A stretch of DNA of 64,000 nt, from assembly GCA_038373885.1 (NCBI GenBank), contig JAWZYV010013018.1:62001-126000 (forward strand). Reading direction: 5' to 3'. The notes below the pieces were generated by a model. That model was not told the origin of the DNA. It ran no database searches and was given only the letters and a program-made list of their open reading frames with translations. Positions 22,682 to 35,824 of the stretch are shown here, one piece after another. Position 1 is the stretch's first letter. The number at the start of each line of letters is the position of its first letter. This stretch comes from Cheiracanthium punctorium (lineage: Eukaryota; Arthropoda; Arachnida; Araneae; Cheiracanthiidae). Both the position numbers and the translations under genes were made by a program.

Positions 22682-23567
22682 ATGTATAAATATATCCCAA
22701 AAGCGTATTCGGTAAAAACAGATAATACATACGAACTCTCCTAATACCTACAGTACTGTGAGTATTAATTGAATCAAACACATATTTGGGAAGAGAAACA
22801 CTTTTCGGAAAATTAATATACTTCAACTATAATCAGCTCTAAACTTTACGCGAATCGGAGAACAAATAAGACATCATATAAGAGGCTGCAATTCATTTTT
22901 GAGTCTTCCTTTTTAATAGCCTATGAAATATTGAGGATATTTTGGCGTTAAAATATTTGGGATATTTTATGGAACATTATACCTCTACGGGATTTAGATC
23001 TTGCAAGCTTCCCAGCCAATCTGAAACATCCACTTTGGTTTTCACAAAGTCATCCTTCAATTTTTTTAACATAGTAAGGATCCAAATCTTGCTGAAATAA
23101 CCCATTTTCGGAAGGAAATTTCGTGAATTGAACTCAGCTTTATATTTTTCTATTATTATATTCTCGTGTTTCTCGCCTTTCATCATGTCTTCAATAGGGA
23201 AAAGTGGTCCTAGTTCTACGCCCTTTGTATGAACAAACAATCCCAAAATATTTCCACTCAGGAGCGTTTACTTAAAGTTGGAAAATCTAAAAATTTACCC
23301 TTCATTCAATTCATATGCACGATTCTGTATTGCAATCTTTCTTTTGCAACTTGAAGCATAAAAAATCTGATGGAAGTTTAATAATCCGTAAACAACCTGA
23401 CTTTTATTTATATTAAAAATTCTTTTGAATTTATTATATTAAAACGTACACAGTGTAAATATCTAATAGATATAAGTATAAAATAATTCGGAATATTTAT
23501 ATTTATTTTTGACTACTGATGAATAAAATTTAATACGATTTTCGTATTACATAAAAGGAAAGAAATG
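22682..23567. other. AT-rich spacer, nothing recognised
   Basis: A minus-strand frame of 89 codons at 22977-23246 has no recognisable domain; no repeat boundaries were seen. Confidence 0.45.
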
Positions 23568-23569
23568 TA

Positions 23570-24711
23570 CAGTATGCCCACTAAAGTCCCTTGTCACCCT
23601 TTTACTTTCGGGACGGCTGCTGCAATTGGTATAAATGTGGTATCTAGGTATAGTAAATGCGATATGCGCTACCGAATGAGACCGATCACAGCGCAACCTG
23701 GTGGAAAACTGCGGAGTTAACTTTCGTATCTCGAAAACGGTACGAGATAGTGTTAAAAAAGTGAGTTGCAAAGTTGCGGAGCGTTATCGATTTAGTACGA
23801 AAAGACACCTCATTGGCACAAATGTGAAAAACAGTACGGTTAAAACGTGCATTTTCGTGATTTCCTACACTGTGACGTCACGAAATGTGACCAGAAGGAG
23901 AAAATATTATCACACAGGTTAGACACGACGCCGCAATGTGGCACAGTGCTCACAAGACATCTCCAGTGAAGCAGTACCTCATCACGAAATTTCGGAACCA
24001 AATAATTGGGTATGGCGGTTTTGAAGAATGACATCCACGTTTCCCTGATCTGACTCCACTGGACTTTTTTCTGTGGGAATACTTAAAACAGCAGGTATAT
24101 GCGACCCCTCCACAAACATTGGAGGACTTTAGACGACGCATTACGGACGCTTGAGCGTCCGTGTGAGGAGGTGTATCGAGGGTGTACGTTGGTATAGTTG
24201 GTGTAGTACGTTGGTAGGGTACACGTTGGTGTACCAACGGATGTCACCAACGTGTCACCCTCTATGATCCAACGCGTGCAATGTGAAATTCAAAAGAGGA
24301 TCCAAATATGCATTGGAGCTTACGGTGCGAAGTTTGAACATCTTAAATAAAGGTATATTGTTATAAATAATTGTTTTCTGCTTTCTTGTGATCGTTTTTT
24401 CACCTTCGCAGAGTAAGGAATGACGAAAATACAAATGCACGTTTTAACTGTGCTGTATTTCACATCCATGTCAATGAGGTGTCTTTTCGTACGAAATCGA
24501 TAACGCTCTACAACTTTGTAACTCACTTTTTTCCCCTATCTCCTACCGTTTTCGAGATACGGAAGCTAACTCCGCAGTTTTCCACCGGGTGGCACTGTGA
24601 GCAGTCTCATTCGGTAGCACATATCCAATTTACCTTGACACCACGTTTATAACGATAGTAGCAACCGTCCCGAAATTAAGAGGCTGACAAGGGACTTTAG
24701 TGGGCATACTG
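23570..24711 (+). mobile_element. Tc1/mariner-superfamily element with ~330-bp TIRs
   Basis: The ends CAGTATGCCCACTAAAGTCC and its inverted partner are flanked by TA (23568-23569 and 24712-24713). The inverted similarity continues inward for about 330 bp on each side, through matched blocks such as AAAACTGCGGAGTTA, TCTCGAAAACGGTA, GTTATCGATTT and CGAAAAGACACCTCATTG. Between the arms is about 0.5 kb with the end of a DDE transposase, so this is an internal-deletion derivative. TIRs this long are unusual for classic mariners. Confidence 0.8.
23935..24154 (+). pseudogene. IS630/DDE_3-type transposase, C-terminal relic
   Basis: From 23948 one frame reads AHKTSPVKQYLITKFRNQ, then IIGYGGFEE, a TGA at 24029-24031, then HPRFPDLTPLDFFLWEYLK and QQVYATPPQTLEDFRRRI. 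The order (His of the second catalytic motif, IGYGG, a Trp-rich stretch, SPDLTPLDFFLWxxLK) is that of arthropod IS630/mariner-superfamily transposases with a DDE_3 core. The stop most likely replaced a Trp codon (TGG to TGA). The Asp in LDFFLW is the probable last catalytic residue. The frame ends at 24152. The first two-thirds of the gene are missing. Confidence 0.75.
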
Positions 24712-24713
24712 TA

Positions 24714-25070
24714 TATCTAAATTAGATGAAACAAAAACTACTTTTAGTAAAAAATCCCAAAAAAACAAGTGATTAAATTTACTTTAGCTGCTACTGCATT
24801 GAAAAAATAGTCTCTTGAAATAGTCCCAGTCAAACCAAGTAAAATAATATAGTAAGAAAAAGTACTTTTATTCTGTAAATACTGGGAAACACAGAAGCAA
24901 GTATTTGAAATAAAAGTTTACTATTCACAAAACTTATATTAAAATCAACTTTATTTGAAGAAATTTTATTATATTTTCTTAGACATACTCATGGAAAAAA
25001 TAAGAATTATACGTTCATGGAAAATTTATTAAACATAACTTTATTTGCAGAAATTTCACTATACATTCTC

Positions 25071-25116
<46 letters not shown>

Positions 25117-25757
25117 ATATATATATATATGTATATATGAATATATAATGAAATTTCTCTAGATATACATTCTGATAAAAATTCTATTTGTAATCTGAGA
25201 AGTAATAAAATTTAGAAAAGAATCTATAATTAAATTTCCAACTTGGAAAACTTCCATTTTATTTATTTGTTCAGTAAAACAACTTTTGTTATAAAATAAA
25301 CCTGTTATTTTTTATTTTTGATCAGTATATGTGTAAATGAAATTACAAATTTAATCACAACGATAATTTAAATTTTACTTTTCAATTTTTACTTTTTTAG
25401 GATGTCAATTACTATCAGTATTCCTGCGGAGGGTTGCTGTGGTTAAAGGTTCTCATTGAATGCGGTGGTTTTTCATCTTAGACTATTCTTTAGTTCAGTT
25501 TCGACAGTTAATACTTCTGAAGTATTGAGTAGAAATCTGATGCTCCAGATGAACGAGGAGCTTCAACATAACGTTCAGGATTATCCACAATCCCTGGCGG
25601 CAACGTGATTAAAGATATGGTCGAAAAGCACGACTACCAAAGCTATAATTAATAAATCTATTATTAATTTTTTTAAAGTAACAACTTTACACATGCTAGG
25701 TAAGTAACAGTAAGTAACAACTAAAAAGTAACAACTTCACAGAACTTTTGTACATAC
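24714..25757. other. AT-rich spacer with TA/TG microsatellite
   Basis: A compound (TA)n tract with TG interruptions lies at about 25075-25138. It is flanked on both sides by similar AGAAATTTCA/TGAAATTTCT and ATACATTCT motifs. No gene is recognised. Confidence 0.6.
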
Positions 25758-25759
25758 TA

Positions 25760-26167
25760 CGAGCGTTCCGAAAATAAGTTTCGTCCTTTTTTCCCACTCA
25801 GAACTATTTTTTGACATAGTCGCCCCCAACATTCAGACATTTGTCGTAGCGTGTAATCAGTTTGAAGAAACTATTGTGTTAAAACTGCGTTTCTTGTGTT
25901 TAACATTTTTTTTTGGAGTACCGAAAGTGCGGCTTTCAATGCATCACAGGGCATGGAATTTTACCACAGTAATTTCTTGAAACTCTCGAAAAAAGTGCAA
26001 GGTGTATAGTTCATGCTGGCATGATGTATTTTTTTTGGCAAAAAAGTGTCCGCGTGAAAAGAAAAAAAGACGTTTTTACTTTTAGAACGTCCTTCGTAAA
26101 CATAGGTAAAAAATTCGTAGTGTTTTCTTATCTTTTTATATTTCACATTGAATATGATACACCCTCG
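25760..26167 (-). mobile_element. deleted mariner element
   Basis: Left end CGAGCGTTCCGAAAATAAGT follows TA at 25758-25759; a possible opposite end, CGAGGGTGTATCATATTC on the minus strand, abuts TA at 26168-26169. The minus strand at about 25805-25860 encodes ITRYDKCLNVGGDYVKK, the conserved C-terminal end of mariner transposases followed by a stop. The rest of the enzyme is gone. The C-terminal match is strong; the far boundary is inferred. Confidence 0.6.
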
Positions 26168-26234
26168 TATATCTGTTATTGGTACTTAAAAAAGAAAACG
26201 AAGCGATGTGTTTATCTGTGATAGAAATTATATA

Positions 26235-26260
26235 GGGGATGATGGCCCAAAATAATCCTA
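26235..26260 (+). repeat. orphan left end of the pogo-like family
   Basis: GGGGATGATGGCCCAAAATA preceded by TA is a variant of the end at 20155. No matching right end was found downstream. Confidence 0.5.
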
Positions 26261-27580
26261 ACGGGCAAAACCAACAACATATTTTTTTTTCTTCCAGACA
26301 GGCACCGCTATCTATCAAGACCTGACCTGTACCAAGTCAAGAAGAAGCAATGGCGGTGTTTAAGCACTCGTGTATTGCTTGTCTGAATACAATTCTTCAA
26401 AAACTTCACCACAAAGGTGAACAAAAACAGAACTAATTAAAGCACTTTTATAAGTGTTGGTTATGTAATTATTTCACTTACCTTTAAAATTTCTCTGCGA
26501 TTAAAATTAGTTGCTACTAGTTGATTTTCTTAACACATACCAACACATTTCAAAGAAAGCCAGCAAACTTATCAATATGGCTAGCTCACTTTGAAATTTG
26601 CTGGCCAAACTGAAAAATCCACTTGCGAAAAATAGATATTTTGCTGTTTAAAGTGAACTACAGAGAAGTTCCGACGTCTTGTGCGTACACTATCCAAGTC
26701 TAGGAGTGTTTCGTTCGAAAGGAGAAGTAAACACTACATAGCAAGAGAAGAGCAGAGTTTTCTCAGAAAACGTAGGAGGGCAGGGAGGGTGGAAGAGGGT
26801 AATGGGAAAGTAATCATGTTTTCTTCACAATTACAGTTGGATTGGCTTGTCGCTAGTCCTTCCGGTGACCGCTAGAGCTAAAAACGGGGATGGTGGCACT
26901 TTCGAAAATTTAGGGGGTCTGGATATTTCCCTACAACCTCCCCCTTTTTTTACTCTTGCATTTCCTTAGCGAATAAAAAGAGCATTCAGTTTAAAGGACA
27001 AATATAATTATTTCTGCTCTGAAAATCCAAAATTTCATCAGATTATTTATCGTAAATGCATTAAAATGACTTGTCCATAACTCAGTTCAATCAATTATTC
27101 ACTGTTACATTGTGAATAATACGGAATTTGTACTGTCAAAATATTCTGACTTTTGTCTACTTCCTCCTAATCAATTTCCGATTTTTTAAGTTGTTCAGAA
27201 TAAGTTTACCTTTCATTTTTCTAACAAAAAAAAAATAGTTACGATTCAAAAAAGTTTCAAGGGGGAAAGGTATTAGTAGGTACAACATTTTATCAGAGTA
27301 GGGGTATTCTCTTTTTTTATTTTTATTAAAGCTCAATCACGGTGTCACTTTTTTGTTCCCATCATTGAAATGCTATAATGTGTAACTTGCTTGTTCCCAT
27401 CATTTAAAAGTTGCACTGTAGTCAAAGTTTCTTCTCAGCTTAAATCTCTGAACGCTTTATTAAAAAGCAAACTCTGTACAAGTCACAGAAAGGGTATCTA
27501 TAGCGCTGGATTTTTTCAATCATCAAAACGAACGGATTAAACCTGAGTTCAATAGTGGAATCAACTCTCTAACAACCAAA

Positions 27581-27612
<32 letters not shown>

Positions 27613-27838
27613 GATTCAAATGTATTCTGTCAGTCAATTCCACCTACATGAAATTCCAATTGTGACTGACTGTCAATTATCAGCGTTAGCCTGGCAATTT
27701 TTCAGATCGTAATATAAGCTATTTTTTTAGAATGAAGACAGAGCTTCACGAAAAAACAAGTATTTTCTGAATCTGCATGATTTCCAACCTGCAGACAAAT
27801 CCAGCGGGACTGCATGCGGGCTCAGAGATTTCACTAGC
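26261..27838. other. AT-rich spacer with a T28 run
   Basis: A homopolymer of 28 T at 27585-27612 could be the poly(A) tail of a minus-strand retroposon, but no body was recognised beside it. A purine-rich frame at 26681-26875 is unassigned. Confidence 0.5.
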
Positions 27839-27839
27839 A

Positions 27840-28020
27840 CATGCCCCACCACGGTTTTTCGCGGTTTTCTCCAGATGTAACGTGCATACGCGTTAGAATC
27901 CTTTAATAAGTCCTCCAGTCAAATCCCCCTCATCCTAGTCAGATATCCCTTGTGCATGTTTACATTAATACACACTATTCTATACAGTACAAATTCACTA
28001 GCACATTCACCGCACATCCT
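27840..28020 (+). repeat. tRNA-derived SINE body fragment
   Basis: Carries GTTTTCTCCAGATGTAACGT, ATACGCGTTAGAATCC and the CAGATATCCCTTG segment in the same order as the SINE copy at 54255. Confidence 0.6.
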
Positions 28021-28419
28021 GCTTGAATGTGGTCCTTAATTAATCTGACTTTTCATCCATCATTTAATCCGCTGATTCGGATTCCTGCCAAATGAACTTT
28101 CACAGGTCTTATTTTACCTGATCAAATTAAAATTGTTATGTTTAATCCAGTAACTGTCTCCTCTGCACTTGGGGAAAGGGCTAGGAGAGGTAAGATTAAA
28201 AAAGGGCAAATTAGAAGAATGATCGTTAAAAAAAAGATCGTTAAAAAATGATGATCGTTGAGCGATCGTTAAAAAAATGTGGTGGGGTATTTAACCCTTT
28301 TCCGCATAAAACACTGTAATTGTTAGCTTCAAAACGAAAGCATAAATTATAAGTGTCGCTAACAACGGCTGTTTGTCAGTTTATTTAAGAAACTCCACAT
28401 CTGCACGAATATCGGTTAT

Positions 28420-28570
28420 TGAATTCGGGGTCTCCTAATTTGGAAAAAATTCCAGGTGAAGGCCTAGCGCATGGATTGATCGCTAAAGGTATTGTTTGGA
28501 ATACACTGGAGTCACGACATATTTTACATGCGCCAGCTCCCTTCTGCGTACACGATCTCACAACAGTTTA
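28420..28570 (+). repeat. SINE-like repeat family 2, copy 3
   Basis: ATTCCAGGTGAAGGCCTAGC and ATTTTACATGCGCCAGCTCC match the second half of the copy at 14570. Confidence 0.5.
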
Positions 28571-28988
28571 GCAAAGAGAGGTTTCCATCCTCCTAACTAC
28601 TGACGAAGGTCAGAACTACTTCAATATCAGTGTTTTTACAATTTTACGGGAATCGAGCTTAACCCGACTGGGCTATTGCAGGGCGAAATTAGTCACCTGT
28701 ATGAAATTACAATAGTCACTTTTAACCGCAATGTACATACTCATCAAATGATTCTACTTCACTATTTTACCCATTTTGACTTAGTCAAGCAATATTCTTT
28801 GAATGATATTTGACATTTTCAAAATCATTTTTCAATGATTTTTGTCTTTTGAAATTAAAAATGATTGTTCAACTATGCGAAATGTAGTCTAAAAAGAACT
28901 CTGAGGAGTTCATATATAGAGCTAATATTGGAAAAATGTTTGCGTAATGCTCGGGATATCTCGTTTTTAAAACAGTAAGAGATATCTT

Positions 28989-29184
28989 CGTGGCTGACGA
29001 GAAAGACAGGCAGCGGTGTTGATATTTTGACCACACCCTTTTACCCTAAAAGAGTCATGTGACCTAGAAGGTGTGGGTATCTCGGACCAAGATGGCCACA
29101 CCTCCTAAGTCACATGACTCTGCGAGGGCAAAAAGGGTGTGACCCAAATGTCAGCACCGCAGCCTGTCTTTCTCGTCAGCCACG
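28989..29184. mobile_element. hAT-like MITE family 2, copy A
   Basis: TIR CGTGGCTGACGAGAAAGACA, then GGC, is perfect at both ends. Flanks GATATCTT and GATATCGT form a 7-of-8 match, consistent with an 8-bp hAT TSD. The interior has matched inner arms (GGGTGTGAC / GTGTGG) around GTGACCTAG and AGTCACATGAC. Copies B and C are at 48530 and 53826. Confidence 0.85.
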
Positions 29185-31698
29185 GATATCGTCATATGAC
29201 CCAAAAAACCTTCGTTATTCAGACTGGGGCTTTTAACACGGAACTAAAAATTGTAAATTCAAAAATAAATTTAATAAAAAAGCAACCTCTCTTTTCTAAA
29301 CTTGTGTGCTAACCGTGTATTTTTTTTTAAAAATTCGGTAAGCAAAATCGTCGTTGTATGTGTCGTTTGTTATCGCTGCAACAGCGATAATAATACTAAA
29401 ATATGTGATATATCTAGAGCTGCGCACAAAACAATACGCAAAGAGAATCTCCAGATAGAGTTAAAAGTATTCAGGAGTAATAAAAATTTCAGACACTTAT
29501 AGAGAAAACCCGAAAATATAATTAACTCACTAGAAAAAAAAATATTGCGTATAAAACTACTTTAAATTTATTAAACTAAAATTATCAGTTTGCTTTTTAT
29601 TTAAAATAAGAATGAGCATTGAAATCGTTGCTTCTTTTCAAAGCATGATTTACCTTTCTAGCTAATTTTAGTATGGAGAACTCCCTTTCGTTTACATGTT
29701 GTCGACAAAACAGTTAGGCCATCAAGCAATCACTTTAATTGCAGTACGGAACTTTAATTGTTATGGCGACTTTAGTTAAACAGTAGAGCAATCGTTGATT
29801 AAAGGCAGGTGCTTAGGTTTACATGAAATGTTCATTTGGAAGCCGACGCCCGCAATCGATCATGGATAAGCCAAAGTATTGACACCACACCTTTGAAAAC
29901 CGCAACATTCTCGTAGGAATATCGGCTGCTCATTAAATGGTAATTCTACTAGATGTTTCATTACCGACCATTTCAACAGAAATAAATAACTGATGGATGT
30001 AAAACGTTTACAGAAATAGCCACGATTCTGCGTAATATATGAGCTACTACATTAGCAAACTAATTTCAGCATTATTTTCGAGATTAAAAGTTGCAAGGTT
30101 TATTTTATCTTTAATAAGCGTGTGCATACAGAGATTCTGGGAGATTATAATTTTCAAAAGTGCACAGTTCTGACATTTAAATGTTACTTTTTAGGCGACG
30201 GTATAGTATATTTAAAATGAGGAATAATCTTATTGTACTAAATGTTCCGGAAAGTAATGTCGTTTTGTTTTACATTAAATACAAACAAATGAGAAACAAA
30301 ATGCTTTTAAATACAGACACGCTGTGCCTTAGCATTGGATTAATATTTACAACATTTTGAAGCAAAAAAATTATAAATATATTTTTTTCTTGAAAGAAAG
30401 ATAAGTGGAAAAGGGGAGAATAGCCGTCCACCCCTCTTGGTGGACGAATTTCAAAATAACTTGAAAGGGAGTTTAGATATTAAAGAGTTTTGTATTTTAA
30501 AGCAAGCATTTTACGGATATTTTTGTTTTTCTATGAGGTGTATGTATGTGAAAAGAGTGTTTTGATCTCCTACCACTGCAATTCAAATTTGATTTCCATA
30601 TTTAAATCAAGATTACCATTCATAATCAAATATATTTAAAGAAAGAAACATACATATTTATTACAATAAATAACAGATTATTATATAGATCTATTAACAC
30701 GTTTTTTGTACTTTAAAATTACAAAAGCTGTGTAATAATATAATATACTAATTAGTACATGAGAAATAACTTTGTCATTTATACTATTTGACAAATAACC
30801 TTTATTGTGCTAAAGCACATTAATATTTCTTGTAGATTGAATACATGAATCTTATTTAACGAAATATAAAGATATGTTTATTGTACTTTGATCGAGTTTA
30901 TAAAAATAACTTCGAAAATGCATGTGTGTAAGTTGAAGAATTTTAAATTTAAAAATAATTTCATACTCTCCTGATAAGCTCTTGTATGTTTAATTGAAAA
31001 GATTTCTAATTTACACATATATATTTACGTTACAAATGAGCATGAGTACTGCCTACGAATATATGATGTTGATCATTTTAATAAAAGAAAATTAAAAAAT
31101 TCACGCCGTTATCTTTTTCTTCTTTCATCTTTTTTTTTTTTACTTTAGGGATACATATGCCCTTTTATCTTTATATTCACTGAACAATCTATGCTCAACT
31201 TCTGCTCACTGGAAAAAAAAGCAAAAACAAAAATTTAAGGAAAAACATTGTAGGATTCGTTTCGTAAGAGACGGCATTCAATATTAAAAGTGAATGTTTC
31301 ATTCTTTGTTTGACATAGTTTTTGTCTCCATGCATACACTCTTGTCTAGAGGTAAAGCAAAGAAATATAACGGAGAATAAAATGCTCTATTTACTACTTG
31401 GGAAGGAAGCTTGTCTTTTAGAAGCTCCTTACGAGACTTGAATGAAGCAAAGAATACTGTAAATGAACCTAATGTAATTACGCAGTTCTTTTACTGCAGT
31501 TTCTGTGTTATATATCTCTTTCAGTGACAGTTTTCCCAGCGGTACAAGAGGAAATGATGGTGTCTCATTCTTTTAAACAAACAATCAAACAAATGTCAGG
31601 GAAATTATTTAAATACAAAAAAAATATATTTATATTTTTACATTTGTAGATTTATAAAAACGAATTAACTTTTTTTTTGTATTTTAGTGTTTTATTCT
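29185..31698. other. AT-rich spacer
   Basis: GTTCCGGAAAGTAATGTCGT near 30246 matches the typical outer end of mariner elements, but no second end or coding trace is visible. Otherwise nothing is recognised. Confidence 0.45.
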
Positions 31699-31701
31699 AT
31701 A

Positions 31702-32905
31702 ACTAGCTGCGTGCCCGTTCTTCGCACGGTAGGAAACGAAAAATTTCCTCACATGTCTAATTCGAATTAATTCCAGTGATGTGGAATTTAGAAAGAGCAA
31801 AATTATTTCACTCTTGACTTAAAATTTGCGTCATATATGTAATAACCTGAGATCATTGCAATATAATGACACACACACAAAAAAAAACTATGTCAGCGTC
31901 ATTCGGTATCAAAAAACTGAAAATGGACCGTTTGCAGTGAACTTCTCACTTTCAAAATTCCTTATTTCCTCAGACATGCTGTCTTTTAGGTTCATGTTTT
32001 AGCGTTAAATACCTCAGACGCTACATGAAATGGACATTTTTTTTAATTTTAAAACTACGTCACCCTCTCTTGCAACCCTTTACAAAAAGAAAAGAGATAA
32101 GAGATAAGACTGCGCTATTTATAAAGGCTTTAAAATTGTTTTTCTAGATTATGCAGTTTAATTTTATTTCTCACAAATAAATCCAGTATTTATAAAAGGA
32201 AATCCAGCCAAGCAAAGAAATCGTCTGCTCGCGGGACCCGTTTTTATTTATTTTTTTCAACTGGCAATTTTAATCATTGTTACTGTATCCATGACAACCA
32301 AACCGCAAGATATCAAACCGAAACTCATAAGCAGGTGTTACTGAAATGAAAATCCTTCTTTACTTAAAAATTCGTAAAAATTCTCCTAATTTATATTTTC
32401 CCTCCGTTCTTCTTTTAAAAGTGGGCGAATTGTGTGCTCCGTCTTTTGCCCAAATATAAAAAAGTTATGACAGATAGAATTCAAGATGCAGCAGTTTTAA
32501 AATTATTTTACGAAAGTCAGCGTCAAATTTAATTTTATTTGAAAATTTCCCACAAATCTGCAAATTATGTTACACAGTCCGAACAAACAGTTTTTAAAAG
32601 AAAATTTTGTCCTCTATACGATGATGTAACTATCGTTTTCTTGCGAGTGCAATTACCGGCGTTATTATGTATTACGCAAGAAAAATCGCTAAAAATCGGA
32701 CAAAACATAAAATAAAACATTTTCTTATTCGAATTTCGAAAAAATCGCTTCGAGGTGTGTCGAGACCCGTCTTGGAGAATTTCCGTACAAAATTTGGTAG
32801 TTCTACGATCACCCGTTTCGGTGCTACGCGAGACACAGACAGACAAACGGACAGTTTACACTCTGTTTTATTTATATAGATATATAGATAGATAGATAGA
32901 TGTGA
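31702..32905 (+). repeat. dispersed repeat, near full length, with TAGA tail
   Basis: Starts ACTAGCTGCGTGCCCGTTCT, then TCGCACGG, a type of start common on arthropod dispersed repeats. It ends in a region shared with 2830-3090, then CAGACAGACAAACGGACAG, TTTATATAGAT and a TAGA microsatellite (about 32874-32901). The middle is diverged and has no protein. Class unassigned; the microsatellite tail fits either a non-LTR retroposon or a non-autonomous DNA repeat. Confidence 0.6.
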
Positions 32906-32907
32906 GC

Positions 32908-32972
32908 TATAAAAACGACATATTTGGATCGCATAATTATATGTCGTTTTTATAGCATATAATTATGCGATC
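32908..32972. repeat. interlocked inverted repeats (A-B-A'-B')
   Basis: Arm A CTATAAAAACGACATAT (32908-32924) pairs with 32939-32955. Arm B GATCGCATAATTATATG (32927-32943) pairs with 32956-32972. The two perfect 17-bp pairs overlap so that only one hairpin, or a pseudoknot-like arrangement, can form at a time. Confidence 0.85.
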
Positions 32973-33117
32973 ATAAAATAAGCTGCTAAAGATCAGAAAT
33001 TACCACTATGAGTACATAAAAGATAGGATCAATGAATTATACTTTTACCACACCCAGTTTTCCAGAAAAGAGAAAATTATCCTATCAAGTTTAGCGATTG
33101 TTGTGTTAATTAAGGTA

Positions 33118-33255
33118 AAGCTTCGCGAGGCCTATCAGCCTAAAGCGGGAATGCCTTGGGTTGAGAACATTTTAAGGGGTTCTAACACGTATTACCGTTA
33201 CATCTGGAGAAAACTGCCGAAAATTCCAGACTGTTAGATCGGCAGCCGAGCAATA
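33118..33255 (-). repeat. tRNA-derived SINE body fragment, minus strand
   Basis: On the minus strand it reads GTTTTCTCCAGATGTAACGG, ATACGTGTTAGAACCCCTT and GATAGGCCTCGCGAAGC, in the order of the copies at 2390 and 54255. Confidence 0.65.
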
Positions 33256-35820
33256 GGACCGTACCCTGACTTTTCACACTTCAAACTTCTCTATCTACCA
33301 ATGTTCAACGTCTTATTCACTGGGCCATTGGTCAAATACAAGTTGAAAGGTTAGAAAATTAGTACTAGCAAATTTTATGAAAGCTCGAAAACTTAGCGAA
33401 GATACATAAAAAAAAGTAAAACTTTAAATGAACTTGTACAGAAATTTAAAAAATCTTTCTCAAATGACTTCTAAGAGGGACTTAAATAATTTTTCTATGC
33501 CTAAATCTGTTTGTGGGATTTATTTGCAGATTTCACTTGCAGTGATGTAATGTCTTGCAAGTGCAAACATACTCCAATATCCAGATGTTTTGAAACAGCA
33601 ATTAATGTAAATACTTTGTCATTTGGACCATTGCTCTTACTTGTTAAAAATAATATTTTTTTATTTTTTGAATGGCGATAATTTTTTAAGCATATCATTA
33701 AGTAAAAACCAAGAACAATCGACAACGAAATCCGAACATGTCAGGCTAATAATTTATTCTTCTGATAACGGTAAAAAATCTTTTGAAAGTTTTATTAACA
33801 GTGGTCCTTAAAAAATATTTAAGGTGTGAAAATCACTATTGGGACGGCACACACAGGCGTATTTTCAAATATTCGCTGTCAAAACTCCAGTATGCGAAAA
33901 TAGCGACAGAAGGCACGTTACTAATTTTTTTCGATTATTATTGGTTTCATGAATCCAAGGATACCCTGCATACTATTTGATTCGAATGTTTTAATGGTAA
34001 ACCAATATTGAAAAGTTTCTCGTCTGATAAAAAACATGTGATCATTCTTTAAATCTTTATATATTTGTGTATTTAAATTTTAGTTATTATTTTCTTTAGT
34101 TCTTTTTGAAAAAACTAAAAGAAAACAAATCTTTGAGTTAAATTTAAAGTAATGGTTCACTTTGTTGAGCTATAAAGTTATAAATTCATTAGAATAAGTC
34201 CATGTTATAAAGCTTTTAATAAAGTTCCTCATCGTAGCTTGACGTCTACGTTGATTGCAGTTGCTAATACTTGCTACTCTCCTCATTATTCGATAATTAA
34301 TAACAAAAATTGAAAAAAAACACTAAAATAGATTTTTTTATTCTTGAAAATTTTTTTTAGGTTCATCTTTTGAGAATGTCGTCATATGTCGTGGACAATT
34401 AAGTATATATTATACAGACTGTGATTCAAAAGATAATATTAATAAAATTGAAAATCTTGACGCCAAAGTAACATTTTTTTGGGATATTGAAGATGATTTA
34501 ACAGATGACTTTTCATATGGCTTTAGTAAATGCCAATCATGTTTTTTTTCGATTTCTTTAACTTTTTATATGTTTAAATCCATATATAGGTTTTGACCAA
34601 AAAATTTAAAAAAATCCGCTGGTGTGCGGCAGTGAGAAGTTTACTTACTGTTAAATCAAGATCAAATTATCTGACACTTGTTTTTCTTTTTTAACTAGGC
34701 AAAAATGATTTGCTTATTTCCTTTACATTTGATGAGAATTTTCACACTTTGATTAATTCGTTCATGAAATTGTACAATATTAAACAAGATGAAATTTTGT
34801 GCATGAAGAAACGAATATCATATATGTGTAGTTAAAGACCTCTAAAGTCACTTTTTTTAATATAAGAAACAATTTGCCAGACGTAACAAAATTAACAAAT
34901 GATTTAATAAAAATAGTTATGTTTCTTCTCAATAATTTTTACATTATTGTTTTTGTATTTGTATATGTTTTTGTATATTGTTTAAAACATTCATTTAAAG
35001 GAACATATTAAATTAGTAAAAAGAAAATTCATTTATTTCTTGTCATCCTTGGATTAATTATATTTCATCTATTTGACAGAATTCATTTTATAATATGCTC
35101 AAAATATTTAAACTTAAATAAAAGCACTGATAAAGGTATTTCATTTTCAACAGACTAAATCATAAAAAGTTGAAAAAAGATGAAAGTGTTAATTTCCTGA
35201 TATTTAAATTTCTCATCAAAGGTTATCACAACATTAAGCAAAGTGCACAGGTACTGACAGGTAAGATACATATTAAAATATTCACCAATTTACCGGAGGT
35301 TAATGCTTATTAAAACTACTGAACCATAATTTAGTATGCTTACTTTAAACTTTGATCATATTTTTCTTTTTATAAAAGACTAATTAATCGAGAGAAGACA
35401 TATAAACTCAGCCAACGTATAAATTACTTTTCGTTTATTAAAATTTGACGAGATATAAAAGAAAGCAATTACCTAATGTCTCTAAAATTAAAGTATTTCC
35501 TTTCCTTTATGAAATGTATTAATATTTATCGAAGGCGAAAATTATTGCCTAGAAAATGTTGTCTTTTAATTACATCCGCCTACACTTTTGTCCTTAAGAT
35601 AAATGACTTAGTATACCGTGGAAAATAATACAATTTGACATAATTTAATAATTTTAAACAGCGTATAATTAATCAAAATGACTAACTGCAAGTAAAAAAA
35701 TACCATTTTGATATTAATGCGCTTCGAAAGTTATGACAATGTAATTCATACCCATATTACAAATGTGACTGCTGTTCAATTTACATAGAACCTATATTCA
35801 GGGAAAATAAATTATTCAAT
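33256..35820. other. AT-rich spacer, nothing recognised
   Basis: Only short frames occur (largest 74 codons, 33501-33725 minus) without recognisable domains. Confidence 0.5.
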
Positions 35821-35824
35821 GTGT

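Noticed and set aside
27585..27612. T28 run as a retrotransposon poly(A) tail
   Set aside because: No retroelement body or target duplication was recognised beside it.
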